From the NCBI GenBank assembly GCA_020740775.1, contig JAHEWK010000058.1, positions 1 through 28,379 of the forward strand: 28,379 nucleotides of DNA. The letters are read 5' to 3'. Of the stretch, positions 9,756 through 17,096 are shown one piece after another; the first letter of the stretch is position 1; the number at the start of each line of letters is the position of its first letter. This stretch comes from Ilyonectria destructans. Lineage: Eukaryota > Ascomycota > Sordariomycetes > Hypocreales > Nectriaceae. A program made the position numbers and the translations under genes. Under the pieces are notes generated by a model. It did no database searches, was not told where the DNA came from, and saw only the letters and a program-made list of their open reading frames with translations.

Positions 9756-9769
9756 CCTTATCGATAAGG
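9756..9769. promoter_or_regulatory. 14-bp palindrome with paired GATA cores
   Basis: CCTTATCGATAAGG is a perfect inverted repeat containing two overlapping, oppositely oriented GATA cores around TATCGATA. It lies about 145 bp upstream of the CWC27 start codon, where a fungal proximal promoter is expected. A regulator binding as a dimer is plausible; the factor is unknown. Confidence 0.35.
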
Positions 9770-9911
9770 GTGGACCGCCCATGCACGCCTCCAAGCTACA
9801 GCCTTGCCACTTCGATCCATCAACAACACCTCTTAGCGACAAAGCGCTCCTACGTCCGTACCACAGCCACGGAATCCAGGCCCCGAAAACACGCGGCTCC
9901 TCAATCTCGAA

Positions 9912-11539
9912 ATGTCTGCGATCTATAATCTCGAGCCTCAGCCTACGGCGTCTGCGATTCTGCACACAACGCAGGGCGAACTCTCGGTCGAACTCTTCGC
10001 GAAGCAAACCCCGTTAACATGCCGAAACTTCTTGCAACTAGCTCTCGATGGCTACTACGACAACACCATATTCCACCGGCTAGTGCCTGGGTTCATTCTA
10101 CAAGGTGGCGACCCTACCGCTACAGGCAACGGCGGAGAGTCAATCTACGATGGAGGGGCGTTCAGCGACGACTTGGATCCATGGCCGATGGACCAGCGCC
10201 CTGGAAAGAATGCAGGGCCGACGGGAATCAACTTCAAGGATGAGTTCCACTCGCGACTCAAGTTCAATCGCCGCGGTCTGTTGGGAATGCCAACGAGTCG
10301 CGCCCTAATACCAACGGCAGCCAGTTCTTCTTCACCCTTGACAAGACTGAGGAGCTGAACGGCAAGAACACCATGTTCGGTCGCATCGCAGGCGACACTA
10401 TCTACAACTTGGCAAAAATTGGCGAGTCGGAGGTTGACAGTGCGACGGAACGACCCACTTACACCGTCAAGATCGAAAGGATCGAGATTCTGGTTAATCC
10501 TTTTGAGGACATGAAGAAGCGGACGAGAGTCGCTGCGCAGGCGCCTAGCAAGGTGTCCGCGGGGAAAGACAAGAAGAAGAAGCGAAAGGGAGGAAAGCAA
10601 CTACTGAGCTTTGGGGATGAAGAAGGAGACGAGGACGTACCGGTCTTCAAGAAGGCCAAGTTTGACACGAGGCTTGTAATGGAAGACCCAGAAGGAGATG
10701 CGCAGCCCAAGGACAAGCCCGCCAAACAAAAGAAGAAAAAGGAGCCCCGTCCCAGGAGCGTGACCCCAGAGCGAGAAGAGGACCGGGATGAACAGGGGGC
10801 AGTGCGAAAATCTCAACCAGAGAAGAAACCTGGCCCCGCCCGTCGATACGAGGAAGAGTTGTCGCCTGAACCGGAGGCGCCTAAGAAGACTGCATTGGAA
10901 CGAGCCAACGAAGAGATTGCGGCCCTGAAAGCGTCCATGAGGCGGACGATTCACACCGAGCAGCCAGTCGAGGAGAAAAAGAAAACAGCCCTTGAGTCGA
11001 TGATACCCGAAACCTCGATGAAAGCCCGTAAACGGCGACCTGGCACCAACAACGCCACGGCCAGCGATGAGCAGAGGACTCTTCGCATGTTAAAAGCGTT
11101 CCAGTCGAAGCTGGAAAAGGCCCCACCGGAAAAAGACACCACGACCTCCTCGCGTCAGGAACAGGAAGAGGATGACGGTGCTCCAGGCGCGGATGACGAG
11201 GCTGCCCTTTGCGATTTACATTTCATCGCCAATTGCCAGAGTTGCACTTCGTGGGACAAACAAGGCAATGAAGAGAGCGACGACGAGGGCTGGATGTCAC
11301 ACTCTCTTAGCTTCGCGGCGGATAAACTAGGCAAGGATCTCAAAAACCGAAAGAAGGCTGAAGAGGAGCTGGTGGTCATCGATCCGCGCGAGAAGGCACG
11401 GACGCTCAAGGAGGAGAAGCGAGCTGAAAGGGATGCTCGGCAAGGCAAGTCGGGGAGGGCGTGGGACCAAGCCCGAGACCAAGCAAAGAATGCTCAGATG
11501 GCTCGAGCTGCATCGCTTGCTGGAAGAGGCGCAAAATAG
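9912..11539 (+). CDS. CWC27: CWC27-type spliceosomal peptidyl-prolyl isomerase (frameshifted)
   Basis: Cyclophilin-fold protein of the spliceosome (CWC27 family, nuclear, associated with activated spliceosomal complexes). The start at 9912 opens with Tyr-Asn-Leu-Glu-Pro-Gln-Pro-Thr, the usual N-terminus of fungal CWC27. The cyclophilin domain spans about residues 10-175 with Phe-His-Arg, Phe-Ile-Leu-Gln-Gly-Gly-Asp-Pro and Asn-Gly-Ser-Gln-Phe-Phe-Phe-Thr motifs. The remaining two thirds is a Lys/Glu-rich, low-complexity, coiled-coil-prone tail, as in the family. The gene is intronless here. One base is missing at about 10289-10290, inside the conserved Gly-Met-Ala-Asn-Glu motif (expected ATGGCC, found ATGCC); upstream and downstream frames are otherwise perfect, and adding one base gives 542 aa. 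Without it translation would stop at 10358 after about 148 codons, before the domain ends. Sequencing or assembly error is as likely as a true null. Confidence 0.9.
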
Positions 11540-12907
11540 GGCTAGCTCTAGTTGCTAGCTGTTGAGTGATTGTCTGTATTGTAGGGACTGTATAGTATTG
11601 TCCTTGGTGAGCGATGTAATGAGGATAGGAAGAAGCTGCGATACCCAGCAAATGTAACCGTATTCCATTGCGCACATGCAGCCGTTGTATTGATGGCGCC
11701 CTGGCCTGACCTATTTTGAGTCTAGAAGCAACATTGTTCTGATACAGTCCCCACCCTGCCATGCATGCATACCCGGCGCCAACACAATGCTTTGTTGAAG
11801 AACAACGAGCATGTAAAGTGGGTGAGAGAATAAACCTACCAAGACCAAGAAGATCCTTGAGTACCTTATCTGGGAGAAGAAGAACAAAACAAGCCCCCAA
11901 GTAGAGTTACGAGGTTCTAGGGGCAGGAACTAAGTTCACAATTGCTTAATACCCACCGATCTGCATGGCCATGTACCGTAACTTGGGCTTGATAACGACG
12001 CGAGAAGGCGCTATCTTATCGTCACGTGAAATGAACCTGGCTTCGTGTGTCACCATGGGTTCTGATTGGCCAGTCAGGATTTGACAATTGATCGTCGCCC
12101 GCCCCAAATGCTTTGGACGGACCCTCTCCAGCCTCTGCGACCGCCAACTCCGAGTCTATCATCACCATTTCGACCGATTTCACTGGCGCCTGCTCCTGTG
12201 ATCTCTGGTTTGCGCATCACTTTCTCCGCATTATTGTGTGCACCAGAATGGGTCCTTCGTCCGACGACTCATTTCACACCTAATCGAGACGCCCCCAGGC
12301 ACCCCCGATTAAGCCTACCGAGCACGCCCAGCGCGCTCAGCCTGTTCGCGCACCACCGAACGACGCCGGGTTGCGTTTACGCATCACCGATTTTACGCCT
12401 TCCTTGCAATAAAGCCGCATCGCAGACCCTTCTGCCTTGGATTTATTGCGCCCGCGACTTCTTTCACCTGGCTCTTGCTTCCTCCACGAACCCACCTCGC
12501 TCTACTCCGCCGAACGAAGCCTTCTTCAGCCTCACTTGTAGCTTAACAGCAATAGTCTGCCGACGTTGACCTCGCACGCCCGCAGAACTATTTCTGAGCG
12601 CCATCTTCACCCGCGAACGAGATTCCTACTCCCCGAGGCTCACTTGCTACTACCCGACAATCCGCCGCTAGACGACGCGATCGACATCCATTTTCCGAAC
12701 CGGACCGCTGGAGCACCTTCTCACCGACCCGACTTCTGCGCCTACCGAGGTGAAATTTGCGCCCTGCCTCGATTCTGACGCCGGAATATTCGCGAGGCAG
12801 CAAATCCGACACCGTGATACCAGGCATCGATAACGGGCCTGCCCACTTTCAATCACACCTCACAACTCCCACCAAGCTCGAACTCTGGTTCACACAGCTC
12901 GTTACCT
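11540..12907. other. CWC27 3' region and long HSF1 upstream/leader region
   Basis: About 1.37 kb without a credible gene. The first 150 bp fit a 3' UTR. From 12000 onward the DNA lacks ATG-started long frames with protein-like content and is C-rich, like a long fungal 5' leader; frames at 12066-12778 are Pro/Ser/Arg-rich and look like non-coding leader. A TCACGTGA palindrome (12022-12029) and an inverted CCAAT box (ATTGG, 12065-12069) lie at the likely promoter. I found no clear nGAAnnTTCn heat-shock array. Confidence 0.45.
12022..12029. promoter_or_regulatory. TCACGTGA E-box upstream of HSF1 gene
   Basis: Perfect 8-bp palindrome with a CACGTG core, the type bound by fungal bHLH factors, about 40 bp before an inverted CCAAT box and about 880 bp upstream of the start codon. 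Position suits a promoter preceding a long leader. Functional role is inference. Confidence 0.35.
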
Positions 12908-15192
12908 ATGTCGGCACCAAATCCCAGGAAACGAGGAGCTCCAGGTGCGGCACCGATAGTGCCGATCCAGCAGCAGATGCAGCAACCGTATGGGTCGGGA
13001 GCCGGAGCGGCGGACCAGATGCTGCGATGGAACGGTATGGGTGATGGGACTGGCTTTGTCGATGGGAATGCGCACGTCGGCAACTCGTACGGTCTAGTCC
13101 CGGCTCAGCCGCAGTATCCCCAAGCGGTTCCGAATGCAACCAACTCCATCGCCCGGCGACAGACAAACCGGGCTCTCGTGCCGACTAACCCACGCCCAAA
13201 TTTTGATGCGTCCGCTGACCCGTGGGGCAACTTTGTCGGAGACGAGAACTCTCTTCTCCAGCAGAACCCCACCGAGACTCTGACTGAACAGGAGAATCTT
13301 GAGCTGCTGGAGGAGATGGCCTCCAAGGCCAAGAGAGAGTCCCAAGCGAAGCGCAAACAGATTCCTCCATTTGTGCAGAAACTCAGCAGGTAAGCTCCAC
13401 GATGGGCCTGTCTTATGTACACACTAACTGGTATAGTTTTCTCGAGGAGCGCAAGAATGAAGACTTGATCAGATGGTCGGAGAAAGGCGACTCTTTTATC
13501 GTTCTCGATGAAGATGAGTTCGCCAAGACTTTGATTCCAGAGCTGTTTAAGCACAACAACTATGCGTCATTCGTCAGGCAACTCAATATGTACGGGTTCC
13601 ACAAGCGCGTGGGTCTGTCTGATAACTCCATGCGAGCGAGTGAACGCAAGAACAAGAGCCCTAGCGAGTATTCCAACCCGTACTTCAGGCGAGGCCACCC
13701 CAACTTGTTGTGGTTGATCAACAAGCCCAAGGGCGGAAGCAAGGCCAAGAAGGGCAACAAGAACGGTGAGGGAGACAATGATAGCGAGGAAGAAGTCGGA
13801 CCTGAAGAGGTTCTCGGTCAAGGGCTGGGCACTTCCAACATCCCGACGGGGAGGTCTCTTCCTGCCGCCGATTCTCAACCAATGCCGAAGAAGGAGATGG
13901 TTGTCATTCGAGAAGAGCTGACCAAGGTGCGCGATCAACAAAAATTGATTCTCAATGCCATCAACCGCCTGCAGCGAAACAACAACGACCTGTATAGCCA
14001 GGCTGTTATGTTCCAGAACCAGCACGACCGACACCAGAACTCGATCAATGCCATTCTCAACTTCCTCGCCAATGTTTTCAGGAAAACATTGGAGGACCAG
14101 GGAAACACGCAGAACGTCAGCGACATCATCTCAAGCATGATCTCAAACCAGGGGCAGCAGTCTGCTCAACACAGCAGCGTCATCGACCTGGGAGATTTCA
14201 TCCAAGCTCAGATGGACCCAAACGCGGCCTCGTTTGGAACCCCGCACAAGAAGACCCGCGGATTGCTTCCACCAATCCCCAACCAGAACAATCGATCCCA
14301 ATCGCAAGCTCAATCTCAAACCCCATCAATGAGGACCCCGTCTGTGGGTAGCAGCTCGTACCAACCCGTCAACCATCATAACCCGGAGATGGGCCATGTC
14401 ACAGAGCTTGTTGAGGGATCCCCTACAGACACGACTTCACCCAGTCTTCGTCAGGAGTTGGAGGCAAATCCTCACGAGCGGATGATGAAAATTATCAACG
14501 ACCACAACGCAACCAACTCGCATGGACTAGATCTCCCCGAGGCTGCTGAGCTCGTGGCCAATGCACCCAACACTTTAAACCACGACCAGAGAAGCAAGCT
14601 CGTCAACTTCATGGCCGGCCAGTCTTCGTCCGCTTCATCCAGGCCTATGCCCGTCACTTCCAACCCCTCTATGGACTTACCACCCATGCCCTCGACCTCG
14701 GTTTCTCCACCCCCGATTGAAACCAACACTGCCCCATCGCTCTCACCTATCATGCAACCTCCCATGGCTCCACCCTCTTTACACCAGATTGGTTCGAACC
14801 AGGTCGACTTGGAAACGCTCCAACGCTTGCAGAGCGAACAGGATGCCAAGATCAGCGAGCTGGGTTCGTTGCTTGGGCCTCTTAGCCCCTCTGGACATAT
14901 CCCAGGTTTGAGTGAAACCGCCGAGTACTTTGATCCTCCCCCGGTGGACCTCGACCAGTATTTTGATAGCAACGCGTTCCTGAACGACAGCCACTTTGGT
15001 GGGGATGGCAATGACTTCAACTTCACCCTTGACCCTGACCCGGACAACAACTCGCTGAAGCCTAACCGGGACCTTGGCGGAGGCGGCAGCAACAATACCC
15101 CAAGCCCTGCTGGGACTGAAGAGATCCCTCGGGGTGACTTGGGGTTTGATGGCAGTCCTGATCGTGGTATTAAGCGGCAGCGTGTGGGCTGA
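12908..15192 (+). CDS. HSF1: Heat-shock transcription factor HSF1
   Basis: Nuclear, trimeric activator of heat-shock genes that binds inverted nGAAn repeats. Exon 1 is 12908-13389, intron 13390-13436 (47 bp: GTAAGC donor, ACTAAC branch point, GTATAG end), exon 2 13437-15192; 745 aa. The intron splits the DNA-binding domain at the usual place, joining Pro-Phe-Val-Gln-Lys-Leu-Ser to Ser-Phe-Leu-Glu-Glu. The HSF-type winged helix spans about residues 150-260, with the recognition segment Ala-Ser-Phe-Val-Arg-Gln-Leu-Asn-Met-Tyr-Gly-Phe-His-Lys. A basic/acidic linker follows. Residues about 312-382 form the hydrophobic-heptad coiled coil (HR-A/B-like) for trimerisation. The long C-terminus is Pro/Ser/Asn-rich with an acidic Asp/Phe-rich patch near residues 640-700, likely activation region. 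The N-terminal 145 residues are low complexity, as in ascomycete HSF1. Skn7 is excluded by the lack of a receiver domain; Sfl1 is less likely given the DBD sequence. Confidence 0.93.
13390..13436 (+). other. HSF1 intron
   Basis: GT at 13390, CTAAC at 13424-13428, AG at 13436; 47 bp. Splicing joins an AG remainder to T, giving Ser and restoring the winged-helix frame. Confidence 0.92.
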
Positions 15193-15831
15193 GTGCGAAG
15201 TTCAGGCATCTCATGTTGTTGCTAGAAAGGCAAGACGCGTCTTTTGTCTTGCCCGCGACACTTGCTTGCTCACATTCTTTTGAGGTTTTACGCAGCGACA
15301 TACATCTTTAATCTGACTTGTTGGAGGGCTGAGCGGCTTTTTTTGTGCGTACTTTATTTTTTACATACATACCTACACGTCTACACACACGCGAGCGCAC
15401 GGAGATTACGATACGCCCTGGGTCGTCCCGGAATCATGGGGCGAGAGGACGGCGGAAAGTAAAAAAACAGCCGGATGGTGGCTGTAAGGACAAACGAACA
15501 TATGGAGCGGAAGAGGGTTTTCTGTTCCTGGATATGGATACGGGGTTTCATAGACTTTGCAGAGCAGGTGTTTGTGATTGAAATGAAGACGTTTCCGTTG
15601 GATTGCCAGAGAATGAGTGCCACGTTTTGACGATGATACTAGGTGATTCCTTGCTACTCTCCTGCGACGGAAACTTGTACTGTCTGATTGATGCGAATGC
15701 GAATCAAGTAGGAAGATGTCCGCATCCCGACGCGACCCTTCTAGTGATCTCGACAAGATCTGTTGACTCATGGCGTTGCTGCCATTCAACCTAACGATAT
15801 CTCCACCATGATTCATAGTGGTGATTGGGCG
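15193..15831. other. HSF1 3' region, no gene
   Basis: The first part fits a 3' UTR, with a T-run (15339-15344) and a stem-loop at 15229-15253. The rest, to the direct repeat starting near 15822, has no frame with domain-like content. Confidence 0.4.
15229..15253 (+). other. Stem-loop in HSF1 3' UTR
   Basis: Perfect 8-bp stem GGCAAGAC / GTCTTGCC with a 9-base loop, 37 bases after the stop codon. It could be an RNA hairpin that affects stability or 3' processing. No further support. Confidence 0.4.
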
Positions 15832-15839
15832 TTTGAAAA

Positions 15840-16167
15840 GAGGATTGATTCGCACACTCACCCATTGCTACCCATTGCTACTTGCGCACATAACTGCATA
15901 TCTCAATCCTGCTGGTAATTATCTATCATCCTAATAAGTTTATAAGACTGACTTTTTATATTTATTCTCTAATAACGTTTTATTGTATTGTATTGTATTT
16001 TGTTAAGTTAGATTTGTTAATAAATATAAGCCTAAGTGAGGTCTAAGAATTCCAATGCACATATTAGGTATATTGGTTTGGCCTGAGGTTTAGCCTGAGG
16101 TTTAGCCTGAGGTTTGGCCTGAGGTTTAGCCAAAGGGACTTGTATCTGTGTGCGAATAGCAGTACTC
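15840..16167. mobile_element. hAT-like MITE, copy A
   Basis: A 328-bp AT-rich element with no coding capacity. Ends are imperfect inverted repeats: left GAGGATTGATTCGCACAC, right (complement) GAGTACTGCTATTCGCACAC. It is flanked by an 8-bp direct duplication TTTGAAAA (15832-15839 and 16168-16175). The related direct repeat at 19490-19520 has the same flanks without the element (TGATTGGG, then TTTGGAAA, then TTCTTGA), that is, an empty site. Eight-base duplications are typical of the hAT superfamily. The interior has a 12-bp tandem repeat (16075-16131) that copy B lacks. Transposition would need a hAT transposase supplied elsewhere; none is in this window. Confidence 0.75.
16075..16131. repeat. 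12-bp tandem repeat inside MITE A
   Basis: About 4.75 copies of GGTTTRGCCTGA with A/G variation at one position. The corresponding part of MITE copy B has only one degenerate unit, so the array expanded within copy A. Confidence 0.85.
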
Positions 16168-16170
16168 TTT

Positions 16171-16375
16171 GAAAATTCTTGACTGTTCGGGAGGGCCATC
16201 GGTTCTCGCCAGCTGCGAGCATCTGCCAGCCGCTGGTGCTGCCTAAGGTACCAAGTATGATAACAAAACGTAACTCCTTCGCTGCTTCGGCGACGATTCC
16301 TCCTCTTCAGTCGATTTTTCACCACCCTCACCTTCGATGGCTTCGGCCTCAACCTTCCTCCCACCTCCCTGCCTG
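16171..16375. repeat. Left direct repeat bracketing the helicase block
   Basis: Starts with AAAATTCTTGACTG directly after MITE A. It shares with 19500-19740 the words CCAGCTGCGAGCATCTGCCAG, CGGCGACGATT, TTTTTCACCACCCTCACC and ATGGCTTCGGCCTC in the same order and orientation. Its true left part (from about 15822) was split by the MITE. No gene; the Pro/Ser/Leu-rich frames are not convincing. Confidence 0.7.
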
Positions 16376-16404
16376 TCTATGGACTGACACTCCTCCACCC
16401 CCCC

Positions 16405-16545
16405 AAGCCAACCGAAGCTCTCCTTCGGAATCAGCCATGCGTTCCTACGCATAAACCGGCGGGCCCTTTATGGGTAGCCGTGGCCCACGCAGCGACTGCG
16501 GACCCGTTTTTGTGTTGGCATCGAAAACGGCAATAACTTATTTTC
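16405..16545. repeat. Structured GC-rich repeat, copy 1
   Basis: First of three copies. The core (about 16453-16533) is identical in all three. It holds CGCAG-CGA-CTGCG and CCGTTTT...AAAACGG inverted repeats. The upstream 6-bp stem ATGCGT/ACGCAT here has a four-base loop, because four bases present in the other copies are missing. Confidence 0.85.
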
Positions 16546-16611
16546 CCCAACTCTCTTTCCCTCCTGCTCGATAACTATCCTTCTCTCCCACCTCGACAAC
16601 TCTCACCAATT

Positions 16612-16757
16612 CCACTAGCCAAACGAAGATCTCCTTCGGAATCAGCCATGCGTTCCTAGGTACGCATAAACCGGCGGGCCCTTTATGGGTAGCCGTGGCC
16701 CACGCAGCGACTGCGGACCCGTTTTTGTGTTGGCATCGAAAACGGCAATAACTTATT
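16612..16757. repeat. Structured GC-rich repeat, copy 2
   Basis: Second copy, same orientation. It contains a near-perfect 20-bp palindrome, ATGCGT, TCCTAGGT, ACGCAT (about 16648-16667), followed by the invariant core with its two hairpins. A pyrimidine-rich tail precedes the minisatellite. Confidence 0.85.
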
Positions 16758-16776
16758 CCCCACAACTCTCTTTCCC

Positions 16777-16965
16777 TCCTGTCTCAACAACTCTACTGTC
16801 TCGACAACTCTCCTTTCCTCCTATCTCGACAACTCTCCTTCCCTCCCGTCTCAACAACTCTTTTGTCTCGACAACTCTCCTTCCCTCCTATCTCGACAAC
16901 TCTCCTTCCCTCCTGTTCGACAAATCTCCTTCCCTCCTGTCTCGACAACTCTCAACACTACCACA
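16777..16965. repeat. CT-rich minisatellite, about 25-bp unit
   Basis: Seven to eight degenerate direct copies of a unit like TCTCGACAACTCTCCTTCCC plus a few bases. Related single units also follow copy 1 of the structured repeat (about 16555-16605), so unit and core seem to have spread together. Confidence 0.85.
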
Positions 16966-17093
16966 AGCCAAACGAAGCTCTCTTCGAAATCAGCCATACG
17001 TTCCTAGGTACGTATAAACCGGCGGGCCCTTTATGGGTAGCCGTGGCCCACGCAGCGACTGCGGACCCGTTTTTGTGTTGGCATCGAAAACGG
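16966..17093. repeat. Structured GC-rich repeat, copy 3
   Basis: Third copy. Its 20-bp palindrome reads ATACGT, TCCTAGGT, ACGTAT: compared with copy 2, both arms changed symmetrically (TpG to TpA and CpA to TpA). The core remains identical to copies 1 and 2. It abuts the helicase pseudogene, whose open frame begins at the TAA near 17096. Confidence 0.85.
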
Positions 17094-17096
17094 CAT

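Larger units (their letters stand above)
8933..9911. other. Intergenic region upstream of CWC27
   Basis: No gene that I would defend. A plus-strand frame at 9153-9491 (112 codons) shows a protein-like stretch rich in charged residues, but no domain, no clear start context and no continuation, so it may be another relic. A 19-bp alternating GC/GT run lies at 8996-9014, and 9756-9769 is a perfect palindrome described separately. From 9840 the DNA is ordinary leader for the gene at 9912. Confidence 0.4.

Noticed and set aside
12066..12778. Plus-strand frames upstream of HSF1
   Set aside because: Pro/Ser/Arg-rich composition of a C-rich leader; no clear ATG context or domain.
14793..14804. GGTTCGAACC palindrome resembling a tRNA T-arm
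   Set aside because: Lies inside the HSF1 coding frame and no cloverleaf surrounds it.
14472..15209. 245-codon minus-strand frame opposite HSF1
   Set aside because: Mirror of the Pro/Ser/Asn-rich HSF1 C-terminus; shadow frame.
16405..17093. Repeats considered as a CRISPR array
   Set aside because: Only three copies, units over 100 bp, pyrimidine minisatellite spacers, eukaryotic context.
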